A stretch of 64,000 bases of DNA from Gudongella sp964575895. GTDB lineage: Bacteria; Bacillota; Clostridia; Tissierellales; Tissierellaceae. The notes below the pieces were generated by a model. The model was given only the letters and a program-made list of their open reading frames with translations, searched no databases and had not been told where the DNA came from. A program made the translations under genes and the position numbers. Shown here in pieces: positions 1-9,800 of the stretch. How positions within the stretch are numbered: position 1 is the first letter of the stretch; each line of letters begins with the position of its first letter. The stretch lies in contig CAZNTE010000003.1 in assembly GCA_964575895.1 (NCBI GenBank), positions 1-64,000 on the forward strand, written 5' to 3'.

Positions 1-85
1 ACCTTGCAAGTCGCTATAGGGTTCGTCGGCAACTACGCCCCTTGTGGACTTTCACAACAGACAGAAGGCATGCCCGTCATACAAA
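1..85. other. unidentified fragment at window edge
   Basis: This stretch is richer in GC than its surroundings and has no convincing reading frame or start signal. It could be the edge of a mobile element or of a decayed gene that continues outside the window. I do not recognise it. Confidence 0.2.
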
Positions 86-112
86 CAAAGTGGGTAGCAA
101 GGCTACCCACTA
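85..112 (-). terminator. Rho-independent terminator after the DUF3100 operon
   Basis: A hairpin with the arms GTGGGTAGC and GCTACCCAC is followed on the minus strand by TTTGTTTGT. It lies just after the stop of the small membrane protein gene. Confidence 0.75.
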
Positions 113-122
113 AATTATTATA

Positions 123-587
123 CTAGATAAGTCCAGTTGCACTAAGTATTATGTGAGCAACTATGGCAGATCCAAAGAATGTACCTGCGAATACGAATAT
201 TGCTACAATGAATACCTTCCAACCTAGTGATTTAAACTCACCAAGTTTGTTTCCAACAGAGATTCCTGCAAAAGCAAGAATTGGAGTTGTAGTTCCTAAG
301 AATTCAACTTCATTTGTATACTTTAGGAATAACTCTGCAGTTGGCATAAATGGCATACTTAAAATAAATGCTATTAGAGATGCCCATGCAAAAGCAGGAA
401 ACTTAATTGCAGGTACATACTCCTTTATAACAAGTGCTATAAATGCTATTAATAAAACTAAAATCATACCAGGAATTGATGGGATGATGGCCTTATCATA
501 TCCAATCCATTGACCAACAAGGATCATAACACCAGTTATTAGTAGTACAAGTGTATAATTTTTAAACTTTGCGCTCTTTTCTGACAT
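123..587 (-). CDS. small multi-pass membrane protein, partner of DUF3100 protein
   Basis: A 154-residue protein made almost entirely of about five hydrophobic segments (roughly residues 11-30, 34-54, 62-80, 98-116 and 124-150) with short polar loops and no signal peptide. It starts one base after the DUF3100 stop codon, and its ribosome site (GGAAGGAGG) lies inside the end of that gene, so the two are probably translationally coupled and may form one membrane complex. I do not recognise a characterised family. A transport role is inferred only from the pairing and from the amidohydrolases just upstream. Confidence 0.7.
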   Translation of the reverse strand: MSEKSAKFKNYTLVLLITGVMILVGQWIGYDKAIIPSIPGMILVLLIAFIALVIKEYVPAIKFPAFAWASLIAFILSMPFMPTAELFLKYTNEVEFLGTTTPILAFAGISVGNKLGEFKSLGWKVFIVAIFVFAGTFFGSAIVAHIILSATGLI

Positions 588-588
588 G

Positions 589-1398
589 TTATTTCCTCCT
601 TCCTAGTACTGGTTCTAACTTCTTGTAAAGGAAGTTTGTTATTGGCAATCCAAGGAAATACTCTGCATATAACCCTGTAACTCCTGTTAACATATTACTA
701 GTTGCAGCATATGCAAGAACTGTTTCCTTCATAGCTGGATCTACAGCTTCAGATAAAGCTCCAGATGCAGCTGCCATCATACTACCACTACCCATACCAG
801 TTGCCATAGCTAATGCATATGGGTGAAGTCCAGTAGATAGGGAAAGTGAACCTAAAACACTAAAGAATATTGTTCCAAATAATGTTCCGATTAGGTAAGT
901 ACCAAGAACCCCTGTACCCTCTGGAGAACTAATACCATACTTCTCACCAATTATTCCAAGAGCTGATTCTCTACAAATTGAGAATGTAGCACCAACAGAT
1001 TCCCTCTTAAGTCCTAACAATAACGCTACTGGTAAAGCTAAAAATATAGTTCCTAAATTTCCAAGTTCTTGAAGTAATAATGCTGGTCCAGCTTCTACTA
1101 CCTTAACGATGTTTGGACCAACAAGTGTACCGTATTTTACTCCCAGTGGTAATAGTGCTACCATTACAAATGTACCAGCTAAATCCACCTCTTCAGTTCC
1201 TATGGCCTTACCAAGGGCCTTTATTCTCTTTCCTAGTACTCCAGGTGTGATTAAAATACCCATTACAACTGCGAAAAGCATAGGTAAAAGAACGATTACA
1301 CCAATTCCAATATCAATTCTTTGAGTTCCAATCAGCTCGGCAATAATTGTAATAATAAATGCGGCAAGAACCAAGCTTACTACAGATGATTTTTTCAT
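589..1398 (-). CDS. DUF3100 family membrane protein
   Basis: A 269-residue integral membrane protein with about eight hydrophobic segments. Glycine- and serine-rich stretches such as ATGMGSGSMMAAASGALSEA near residues 200-220 look like the discontinuous helices of transporters. The sequence resembles the DUF3100 family, whose function is not established. The gene follows two M20 amidohydrolase genes after a gap of about 130 bases and overlaps the control region of the small membrane protein below it. Context suggests movement of a product or substrate of the amidohydrolases, such as an amino acid, acyl amino acid or organic acid. A good AGGAGG precedes the start. Confidence 0.75.
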   Translation of the reverse strand: MKKSSVVSLVLAAFIITIIAELIGTQRIDIGIGVIVLLPMLFAVVMGILITPGVLGKRIKALGKAIGTEEVDLAGTFVMVALLPLGVKYGTLVGPNIVKVVEAGPALLLQELGNLGTIFLALPVALLLGLKRESVGATFSICRESALGIIGEKYGISSPEGTGVLGTYLIGTLFGTIFFSVLGSLSLSTGLHPYALAMATGMGSGSMMAAASGALSEAVDPAMKETVLAYAATSNMLTGVTGLYAEYFLGLPITNFLYKKLEPVLGRRK

Positions 1399-1525
1399 AC
1401 AATACCTCCTATCTTATTAGATTGGTTAAATACTCTCTCAGTTCACCTCCTATTTATTTTATATATATCATTTAACTTTATCCCCTTATAAAGATAAAGT
1501 ACTGATATCATTAATAATATCTTGT

Positions 1526-2707
1526 TTAAGTCATTTTTTCAATACTTTTGATTACCATCTCACTCATAAAGGCTGAGGCATTTATAATAGCTCTGTCATC
1601 ACCATCAAATCTTGGATTATGCCATACATAATTCATGTCTTTTTCATGGTTTCCAACTCCCAACCAGAAAAAGAATCCTTCAACATTTTCAGTGAATATG
1701 GCAAAATCTTCTCCTCCCATGGATGGAATTGGATTATATATATACTCATCTCCTAATACTTCCCTACAGGATTCATAAGCTAGGTTTGTTAAGTCCTCTG
1801 GATTATACACAGCTGGTAAATCAAATATATAGTCAAGCTCAGCCTCCACCCTATATCCTTCTGCTGTGGACTCTATAATCTTTTTGATCCTTTCAGGTAA
1901 CAAATTTCTATCCTCAGGATCAAAGCTTCTAACCGTCCCTGATATTTCAACTAATTCAGGGATTACATTGTTAGCAGTTCCAGCATTTATTGTTCCAAAG
2001 GATATAACTGCTGAATTTAGGGGAGAGATGTTTCTACTGATTATGGTTTGGACATTCATAATCATGGCTGCTGCTGCAATAATAGGGTCTCTTGTGGCAT
2101 GAGGAATTGCACCATGCCCTCCTTTTCCATATACTCTGATTCTTATGGTATCAACAGCGGCCATAAGGCCTTCCTTCTTTATTGCAATCTTACCCCATGG
2201 TATTTCCGGATTGTTGTGTAACCCAATTATTCTATCTATTTTAAGCTTATCAAATAGGCCATGCTTTACCATCATCTTTGCCCCTGCATTAACCTCTTCT
2301 GCTGGTTGAAAAACAAACGCTACATTTCCTCTTAACTTGTCTCGCATTTCAGATAATATCATAGCTGCCCCCATAACTGATGCAGTATGGATATCATGAC
2401 CACAGGCGTGCATTACACCATCAATTTTGGATTTATACTCTCTACTGGATATTTCCTTAATAGGAAGGGCGTCGATATCTCCTCTAAGAGCTATGGTAGG
2501 TCCATCTTCTCTTCCTCTTAGTAATCCAACTACTCCAGTTTCCATTCCAATATCAATAATCTCAACTCCTAAGGAAATTAACCTCTCCTTAATCTTTCTA
2601 GTTGTTTCATACTCCTTAAAACTAAGCTCAGGGTACATGTGAAGGTCTCTTCTAAATTCTATAAGTTCTTCTTCATACTTATCTTTAACATCTTTGAAAT
2701 TTATCAT
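1526..2707 (-). CDS. M20 family amidohydrolase (N-acyl amino acid / carboxypeptidase type)
   Basis: A 393-residue cytoplasmic zinc or manganese hydrolase of the M20D (hippurate hydrolase / IAA-amino-acid hydrolase) type, which cleaves the amide bond of N-acyl amino acids. The metal-binding motif HACGHDIHTA is at about residues 101-110. The acidic pair in FQPAEE is near 136, the dimerisation domain spans about 185-290, and the late motif GGEDFAIF is near 335. There is no signal peptide. The gene lies 42 bases after a second M20 gene, which reads into it, so they are probably co-transcribed. The substrate cannot be read from the sequence. Confidence 0.9.
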   Translation of the reverse strand: MINFKDVKDKYEEELIEFRRDLHMYPELSFKEYETTRKIKERLISLGVEIIDIGMETGVVGLLRGREDGPTIALRGDIDALPIKEISSREYKSKIDGVMHACGHDIHTASVMGAAMILSEMRDKLRGNVAFVFQPAEEVNAGAKMMVKHGLFDKLKIDRIIGLHNNPEIPWGKIAIKKEGLMAAVDTIRIRVYGKGGHGAIPHATRDPIIAAAAMIMNVQTIISRNISPLNSAVISFGTINAGTANNVIPELVEISGTVRSFDPEDRNLLPERIKKIIESTAEGYRVEAELDYIFDLPAVYNPEDLTNLAYESCREVLGDEYIYNPIPSMGGEDFAIFTENVEGFFFWLGVGNHEKDMNYVWHNPRFDGDDRAIINASAFMSEMVIKSIEKMT

Positions 2708-2749
2708 CGATTCCCCCCTATTATGTAGGGGTCATAATGACCCCTTATA

Positions 2750-3928
2750 TTATTTAAGATAATCAAATACAGTTTGTACAAATAATGCTGCCCCAACCTT
2801 GAAGTAGCTTTCATCTATATCGAATTTGGAATTATGGTGAGGATAAATAGCTCCATCGATTTCCTTTGGGTTGTTTAAGAATATAAAGGTTCCAGGTGCT
2901 TTTTCCAGGAAGTATGCCATATCTTCTCCGCCCATTACTGGTTCCTTCATTTCAAAGATCTTTTCTTCTCCCACTACTTTAACGGCAATATCTCTAAAGA
3001 ATCTAGTAAACTCCTCATCATTTATCAATGGTGGATATTTGAAATCATAGGTAAGTTCAGCATCTCCTCTCATTGATTGAGCGATTCCCTTGCTAAGTTC
3101 TTCTATCCTCCTAGCTATTCTACTTCTAGTCTCCCTATTTAAAGTTCTTACTGTACCTTCCATTTCAACCATTCCAGGAATGATATTTTGATTAAATCCA
3201 CCTTCAATTCTACAAATTGATAGAACTACAGGATCCACTGGCTTTGTCTCTCTACTAACTAATGTTTGAAGTGCAGTACCAATTTGGAATGACATGGAAA
3301 TAGGGTCTATTGAATCATGAGGGTATGCTCCATGGGCACCCTTGCCCTTTATCTTAAGAAGAATTCTATCCATTGATGCCATCATTGGTCCATACTTTAT
3401 TCCAACCATTCCCTTTGGAATCTCTGGGAATATATGTCCATTGTGAATACCCATTACAGCGTCAACTTTAGGATCTTCCATGGCACCTTCTTCAATCATA
3501 GGCAATGCCCCTCCAGGATACTCCTCTCCTGGTTGGAATAATAGCTTCACCTTACCCTTAATCAAATTTCTATTTTCCTGTAGAACCTTTGTTGCACCTA
3601 AAAGCATTGCAGTATGACCATCATGGCCGCAAGCATGCATCTTTCCATTATCTGAGGCAAATTCAAGTCCTGTCTCTTCTCTTATGGGAAGTGCATCCAT
3701 ATCAGCTCTTAAGGCCATTACTGGGCCTTCTTGTCCACCATGGATTAATCCCACGATTGCATTTCCATTAACCAGTGTCTTGTACTCTATTCCCAGTTCA
3801 TCTAATACTCCCTGGACATAGGCACTGGTCTTTGGCAATTCTAATCCTAACTCCGGAATCCTATGAAGATCTCTTCTCCATCTAATCATGTCCTCTTCTA
3901 CGTTTTTAGTTAATTGCAAAATATCCAT
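2750..3928 (-). CDS. M20 family amidohydrolase
   Basis: A 392-residue paralogue of the neighbouring M20 enzyme, with HACGHDGHTAMLLGA near residue 97, FQPGEEYPGGA near 131 and GGEDMAYF near 338. These provide the metal ligands of the M20D family. It begins 13 bases after the stop of the serine hydroxymethyltransferase-like gene, with a strong GGAGGTAAAAG ribosome site, and is therefore in the same operon. Two divergent M20 enzymes side by side suggest different acyl or amino-acid preferences. Hippurate, N-acetyl amino acids and amidated amino acids are all possible substrates. Confidence 0.9.
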   Translation of the reverse strand: MDILQLTKNVEEDMIRWRRDLHRIPELGLELPKTSAYVQGVLDELGIEYKTLVNGNAIVGLIHGGQEGPVMALRADMDALPIREETGLEFASDNGKMHACGHDGHTAMLLGATKVLQENRNLIKGKVKLLFQPGEEYPGGALPMIEEGAMEDPKVDAVMGIHNGHIFPEIPKGMVGIKYGPMMASMDRILLKIKGKGAHGAYPHDSIDPISMSFQIGTALQTLVSRETKPVDPVVLSICRIEGGFNQNIIPGMVEMEGTVRTLNRETRSRIARRIEELSKGIAQSMRGDAELTYDFKYPPLINDEEFTRFFRDIAVKVVGEEKIFEMKEPVMGGEDMAYFLEKAPGTFIFLNNPKEIDGAIYPHHNSKFDIDESYFKVGAALFVQTVFDYLK

Positions 3929-3941
3929 CTTTTACCTCCCA

Positions 3942-5195
3942 TTATTCTTGGAAGTATCCCTTATACAAGGGGAATCTTCCACTAATTTCTAAAACCTCTC
4001 CCCTGATTTTTTCAAGGGCAGTTTGGTCATCTATAGAAATGGATACCCGGTTAATCAAATCGCTAATCTCTACCATATCATTTTCTTTAAATCCCTTTAT
4101 TGTAAGGGCAGTTGTTCCTATCCTTATACCGCTGGTTACAAGGGGCTTCTCTGGATCAAAAGGAATCATATTTTTATTTACTGTAATCCCAACCCTATCA
4201 AGGGCTACCTCCAGTTCCTTACCGGTTATATTTTTTTCTCTTAAATCCACTAATAAAAGGTGTGAATCTGTACCTCCCGATACCATTCTAAATCCTTTTT
4301 TGGATAATTCTCTCCCCAATGCTTTAGCATTTAGAATTACCTGCTCCATCAACTCTTTAAACTCATGAGTTTCTGCTCTTTTAAATGTAAATGCTTTTGC
4401 TGCCATTGTATGAAGGTGAGGAGAACCCTGAGAACCAGGAAAAAGGGCTTTGTCGATTAATTTCCCAAACTCCTCCTTGGCAAGGATAAATCCTCCCCTA
4501 GCCCCACAAAGAGTCTTTGTGGTAGTTGATGTTACAAAATCAGCATACTTCATAGGATTATCATAATGACCTGCAGCAACTAGTCCTGCAACATGGGCCA
4601 TATCAACCATATAGTAGGCCCCTACTGACTTTGCAATTCTTCCTATTCTCTCATAGTCTATCTGTCTGGGATAAGCGCTTCCACCAGTAACTATGAGTTT
4701 TGGTTTCTGTACATTTGCCAATTCATCCAAAAAATTGTAATCTATCAATTCTGTATCCTTGTCTATACCGTAGGAAGAAAAATCATAGAACTTACCTGAA
4801 AAATTAACACTATTCCCATGGGTTAAGTGACCACCCTGGTCCAGTCTTAATCCCAGTACTTTATCCCCAGGATTTAATATGGCTGCATAAACAGTCTGAT
4901 TTGCCTGTGAGCCTGAATGTGGCTGAATATTGGCATATCCTGCCTTATATAGTGACTTAGCCCTTTCAATTCCCAGTGTCTCCATTTCATCAACAAATTC
5001 ACATCCACCGTGATATCGTTTGCCAGGAAAGCCTTCTGTAGTCTTGTTTGTCATTATACTCCCCTGTAATTCAAGTATTTCAGGTGGAACATAACTTTCA
5101 GATGCTATCATTTCAAGTCCTGTTTGCTGTCTTTTAAATTCCTTATTTACAATAGAATATAACAAAGGATCTGATTCCCTTACTGATTCAAGCAT
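3942..5195 (-). CDS. glyA: serine hydroxymethyltransferase family enzyme, divergent
   Basis: A 417-residue fold-type I PLP enzyme, about the normal SHMT length. Most signatures are present: SGSQANQ near 94-100, GGHLTHG at 121-127, the MVDMAHVAGLVAAG block near 196-209, and the PLP lysine at about residue 227. The usual TTTTHKTLRGPRGG around that lysine here reads STTTKTLCGARGG. The conserved histidine before the lysine is therefore threonine, and the Arg and Pro after it are Cys and Ala. The usual HGG before HLTHG reads QGG. It heads an operon with two amidohydrolases and a putative transporter rather than folate genes. It may be a specialised paralogue (beta-hydroxy amino acid aldolase or alpha-methylserine type) instead of housekeeping GlyA. 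The symbol refers to the family only. Confidence 0.85.
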   Translation of the reverse strand: MLESVRESDPLLYSIVNKEFKRQQTGLEMIASESYVPPEILELQGSIMTNKTTEGFPGKRYHGGCEFVDEMETLGIERAKSLYKAGYANIQPHSGSQANQTVYAAILNPGDKVLGLRLDQGGHLTHGNSVNFSGKFYDFSSYGIDKDTELIDYNFLDELANVQKPKLIVTGGSAYPRQIDYERIGRIAKSVGAYYMVDMAHVAGLVAAGHYDNPMKYADFVTSTTTKTLCGARGGFILAKEEFGKLIDKALFPGSQGSPHLHTMAAKAFTFKRAETHEFKELMEQVILNAKALGRELSKKGFRMVSGGTDSHLLLVDLREKNITGKELEVALDRVGITVNKNMIPFDPEKPLVTSGIRIGTTALTIKGFKENDMVEISDLINRVSISIDDQTALEKIRGEVLEISGRFPLYKGYFQE

Positions 5196-5374
5196 AAAAT
5201 CCCTTCTTTCTGTATGATACTTATATTATTTCAAATCCAAGTAATGTTTTAAAGGAATAAAATCACATAATATATGAACAAAATCATTAGTTAATTATTA
5301 ATCAATATTTTGATGAAAATCCTCATGAATTATTGAATAAGGCCTTTCAACATAATTTTCTCCAAAATTTCTAA

Positions 5375-5430
5375 ATAAAAAAAAACCTCTAAAATAGATT
5401 TTGGTTATTTACCATGTCTACTTCAGAGGT
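5375..5430 (-). terminator. Rho-independent terminator behind the Fic relic
   Basis: On the minus strand a 14-bp stem (outer arms ACCTCT and AGAGGT, two G-U pairs) is followed by nine T. No intact gene precedes it. It matches the orientation of the decayed Fic gene at 5483-5718, so it is probably that gene's original terminator. Confidence 0.7.
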
Positions 5431-5482
5431 ATGATATTAGTTAGTGGATGCTCTCACCATTTAGGATCTTAAGTGTCTTGCC

Positions 5483-5718
5483 TTAAAATATTTAAATATA
5501 CTTCTAAGAGAAAACTCTATTTCTTTAAACGTTTTCTCAAAGACTTAGAATCCCTAAATCTATTAGTTTTTTACCACATTAGCCCTTGCATTATAAGAAA
5601 GATCTAACTCTTCATCAATTTCAAGAGGGGGTTTTGGAGGCAATGGGCTTGGCAATAAAGATTTATACTTTAGCTCACCTGTTAAATTTTTTTGGAATTC
5701 TCCTGCTCTATTTTTCAT
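5483..5718 (-). pseudogene. Fic/DOC family protein relic, internally deleted
   Basis: The reading frame from 5718 to 5563 encodes 51 residues beginning MKNRAGEFQKNLTGELKYKS, then a proline-rich PSPLPPKPPLEID stretch. This is the typical start of the Fic AMP-transferase family. It then jumps to a helix ending ANVVK. One base out of frame, it continues as LIDLGIL and, after stops, RNRVFS and KYI, which match the C-terminal winged-helix end of Fic proteins. The central catalytic HPFxxGNGR region is missing. One A lost from an A-run near 5569 explains the first frameshift. The assignment is based on recalled family patterns. Confidence 0.65.
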
Positions 5719-5880
5719 ATTTATATCTCTATCGCGAAATAATAGTTTAATGTTATCAGTTTTATTTCAATTTATCATTTAAAATTAAATAAAGTCTGGA
5801 TGTTTTTCATGTTATTTCATTTAACCATTTATGTGAAGTATTATTCGCTTGCAGTTCTCATTATTTCATTTTCTTAAAAG

Positions 5881-6085
5881 CTAAGAAGTCCTCGAATCAT
5901 AAACCGACTTTCCACCATGATTTTCTTCATTCCTAATAGTTCTATCAAAATCAATAATCATAGATACAGCATCATCAATCTTTTCAGAGGACTTTGCTTT
6001 ATCGGTTCAATATTGACTGCGTGGCAAGTTCTTATAAGGTTATTGTCCATCATCCAAGATAGCACCTGGTGCTCAGTTCAAGGAA
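5881..6085 (-). pseudogene. phage terminase large subunit, C-terminal remnant
   Basis: Minus-strand reading from about 6080 gives HQVLSWMMDNNLIRT and, after a one-base frameshift near 6004, DKAKSSEKIDDAVSMIIDFD, then RTIRNEEN and VYDSRTS before a stop. This is the characteristic end of TerL proteins (a WM.DN segment, then K..S.EKIDGA and DRA.RNE). The rest of the gene is absent, and to the right the sequence changes to a GC-rich block. It is a leftover of an old prophage. Confidence 0.65.
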
Positions 6086-6285
6086 ACAAATCCATAAAGA
6101 AACCCCCAGCCCCTTAAGATACCAATACCCACCATCCTTTGCCACTGGTATTTCCGCTGGACAAGTTTGCTGCCAAACCCCTGTGGCCGCCCACGTTCGC
6201 ATCGGGAGGCAGGGTAAACAACATCGCCATCGGCCCCTTAAAAGCTTGATTACTCTCAGGGTTTGCTGGGGGGGGTAAAAGAAAG
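6086..6285. other. GC-rich block of unknown origin
   Basis: This block is clearly richer in G and C than the AT-rich surroundings and contains G/C runs such as nine G near 6270. An open frame runs through it on the minus strand (6050-6349), but it lacks a ribosome site and crosses both a terminator hairpin and the terminase relic. I treat it as foreign, possibly mobile, DNA and not as a gene. Confidence 0.35.
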
Positions 6286-6323
6286 CCCCGTGAGAGCTAA
6301 ATTGTTTGCTTTCCCACGGGGTT
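6277..6323 (-). terminator. terminator of the SLH beta-helix gene
   Basis: The minus strand has the arms CCCCGTG and CACGGGG, about 36 bases overall, followed by CTTTCTTTT. It lies about 40 bases after the end of the interrupted surface-protein gene. Confidence 0.75.
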
Positions 6324-6360
6324 TGTTGGCTTTCTTTGCACCGTATCAAAGTGTACTTCT

Positions 6361-6885
6361 TTACTTTGTTACTTTATTAAATATGTTTCCAGATACAGTA
6401 TATTGTTCAAATACATGAACTTCTTCATCGGTTTCTTCACTAGAATCGTTAATTACAGTTGTATTTACCCTAGGGTTCAACCCATCATGAAGTTCAATTC
6501 CCATATTTGTAAATGTTATTTCATTACCAGTTATAGTAACATTCTTTAAAGTATCGGCACCTACACCTTTTCTACCTACTATAACATTGTTTGTTAACTC
6601 GCCACTTGAGCTTCTATCAAAATATACACCCATAGCTAAGTTATCTGTGCTTTCAAATGTGTTTCCTGTTATCGTTACGTTTTCAGCAGTTGACACAGAT
6701 AGGACATTGCTAGTATATCCAGTAGCCTCAACCGTTAAATCTTTTATAGCTGTACCACTACCAGGGCTATCTATTTTTATTGCACTATGCTTGCTCTCAC
6801 TAGTAGCAGTTGATGTTATTGTTTTACCATTACCGTCTAGAGTAATGTTTTTTCTTATAAACAGTTGGCCACTTACTGCAATGTC
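6361..6885 (-). pseudogene. C-terminal remainder of the SLH beta-helix protein, cut off by an in-frame TAA
   Basis: Directly after the stop at 6886-6888 the same frame stays open for 174 more codons and continues the beta-helix pattern (DIAVSGQLFIRKNITLDGNG, then NVTITGNTF, NVTITGNEI and YTVSGNIF repeats). Because the frame is unchanged, a single base substitution explains the split, for example CAA, AAA or GAA to TAA. If translated at all it would need internal initiation. A sequencing error is an alternative explanation. Confidence 0.8.
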
Positions 6886-9800
6886 TTAACCAAGAATAAT
6901 GTCATTATCTGTTATTGCTACCGCAGCTCTTAGTTCATCTTCAGTTGTTACATACATTGCTCCGTCTATTGTGATATTCACATTACCACCGGCAACATCA
7001 TATATCATTGGTCCATCTTCAGTAGGCTCAAGATTTGAGTTAGTGATTGTAACTGTTCCTGGTGCATCTCCACGAAGCCAAACAGGAACAAGGGTGTTTA
7101 GATTACTATCACTTATTGTCAATGTTGCAGTCGTTACTACTCCGCTGCTTTGACCTGCTCGTACTCCATAACCAGTACCTTCTACTGTTAATCCTGTTAT
7201 TACTGCATCACTAGGTCCGTAATAGTTAATGCCGCTTTCTCCACCTGTTACTGTACAATTGGATACAGTAAAGTACTTGGATTGTCCTTGTATTTGTCCT
7301 AAGCTGTGTAAACCAATACCTTCACAATCAATAATGTCTAAACCAAAAGCACTGTTAGTTTTTATAGCCACAACATCAACCTCGGTATTCCCCATAAATA
7401 TATTTTCCTCTATACTAATATTGTGGGCATAGTTGTTCGTATCATCCAGTAATTTTGCAGTTGCTAAGATAATTTCAACATTCTCATTAGCGTTTGAAAA
7501 ATCAAAGGTAAATCCTTTAATAGTTAATGTCTCTGTACCACTACTCCTGCCTGCCCCACTAATTTTAAATTGATTCTTTAACACTACTTCCCCTACTGCT
7601 TCTAAAGTAATATTTACGCCTTCTTCTTGAACTATGTTTATAGACTCTGTACCATAATCTCCTGGGAGTATCTCAATAATGTTGTTTCCAACTACTGCAT
7701 CATCGATTGCTGCCTGGATAGTGTTATAGCCTTTGTTCTGGGTAGCATTTAAAACAGTAGGATAGACCAGTTTATCATCGATACTGACCGTAAGTTCTCC
7801 TTTATCAGTAGCCTTAAGGTGTACAAAGCCCTCAGATATAACTGTACCTCCTGCTTCTGTTTCATTAGAGAAACCACTTGCAGAGCAATTTTCGATTTCA
7901 ACATTGAAACTTCCAAATCTTGTATCAATATCTATTGCTGCCTTCATAGCAACAGGACTACTTGCGCTAAAAGTACAATTTTTAAATATGATCTCAGCAG
8001 GGTCTGCCAATGTTGCACTTTCATTATAAATTAACACGCTCCTGCCAGCAGAATTGAATTCACAGTTTTCAAAAGTCACATTGGAACCATAAGTCCAAAT
8101 ATTATATGAGGTTTCTTGATTGAAGATGCAATCTGTAAATTCAAGATCCTTTGCATAACCCCAAAACTTACCATTAATCACGCAGTTTCTTGCTATCACT
8201 TTATCGGGCTGGATTCCCTGATAGTTTTTGTCAGGCTCACACTGTAACGTCAAGTTTTCAAATGTAAACTCACAACCGTAATAAGTCTGATAATTGGGTT
8301 GATCTTTTCCTTGTGGAAATTCAATTTTTGGCTTACTACTGTTACCCACAAAAGTAAGGTCCTTGTTGTTAGCTGTGGCACCTATAAGAGTGCAATCCTT
8401 TATAACATTTATAGTGCTTCCATCTACCGCTGCATTAATTGCTGCTTGTAAGCTTAGATATCCGGTATCACCTATCCTTGCAACTGCACCTTCAAGAGTC
8501 TTAGTTCCACCTGTTACGGTTACTTTATCCTGATATTGAGCCCAGCCTTCGTCAACCCAAACTGCGTTTATCTTATCTGCTTGTACATTTTCAATATTTA
8601 AATTGTCAATAGTGATCTTTGCACCAGCTTCTGAACCTACAATAATTGCAGATTTCTTTGCTGTGTTAAATGTAGAGTTGCTAACAGAAAGATTCACAAG
8701 TTGAGGAGTCCCAATGTATTGATCAGAGATCTTAATTCCGCGACCGCCATTTGTATTAGCGGTTACTGTTGTATCTTCAATAGTTACCGTTTGACCATTG
8801 GCTCCAATCCAAATTCCATAGTACTCTCTATCTTCGGTAATCGTAACACCAGTAAGCTTAGCGTCTGCGCTTAAATTAATAGCGTTACTGAAAGTCGTAT
8901 TCGTCAGTTCAATTTTAGAACTAAAGTTTATTGCGTGATTGTTCCAAGCGCCGTTTCCACCAACAGTTGTTTTTACCACATTGACATCCTCTAAAGCAAA
9001 TATTGCATCGGCACCTGTAAGACCAATAGAACTCCAATCGCTATCTGTTTGATGTAATGTGAGCTCTTTACCGTTACCTTTAATAGTAACTTTTTGTGTG
9101 CTTTCATTACCATAAGCATCCCTTGCGCCGTATTCAAGTCTTGCATCTTTAATAAGCTCAATTACGACATTGCCATCACCAACTGCGGCAAGCGCGTTTT
9201 GTAAGCTATCGTATTGCTTAGTGCCAATCACAGCAACAGTGTTTTCCTCCAGTTTGTTAAGTACTGTAACCGTTGTTGTTGCTTTTTTACCATTATTAGA
9301 TGTTGCCGTAATTGTTGCTGTTCCTTCAGCTACAGCAGTAACAACACCATCAGCAACTGTTGCTACATCTTTATTACTTGATGTCCAAGTAACATTTTTA
9401 CTAGTGGCATTTGTCGGTGAAATTGTTGCTATTATTGTAGCACTATTATTCTCATTGTCATTAATGTCTAGATAGAGTGCTGTTTTATCCACACTAATAG
9501 CAATTACTGGTTGTACAGGAGGTACATATACTCCCCCTCCTCCAACGACAGGTGGAGTTTGACCTACTACTTCATTTCCTCCTGGAATTACTTCTTTATC
9601 TCCAGCAAGTACTCCAGTAGTTCCTTCAGCTGCTACAACCTTTGTACCATTGACTGTTACCAGAACATCATTGGAGTTTGCATTAACAGTAGTTACTGTT
9701 CCTTCTCCTTCTACTTGTGTTCCTGCTCCATTTGCATTTATTTCTTCTATTGAACCGCCTTCTGATACAACTATCTTAGTATCGCTTGCAGTATTTGTTG

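Noticed and set aside
1480..1525. Hairpin between the M20 and DUF3100 genes as a terminator
   Set aside because: ACTTTATC and GATAAAGT can pair, but no T-run follows on the minus strand. It may be a weak processing site only.
5196..5374. Glycine riboswitch or T-box upstream of the SHMT-like gene
   Set aside because: I found no paired glycine-aptamer core, T-box motif or terminator between the promoter area and the start. The only hairpin further up belongs to the Fic relic.
6050..6349. A 99-residue frame in the GC-rich block as a gene
   Set aside because: It has no ribosome site, crosses the terminator of the SLH gene and the terminase remnant, and shows no protein-like composition.
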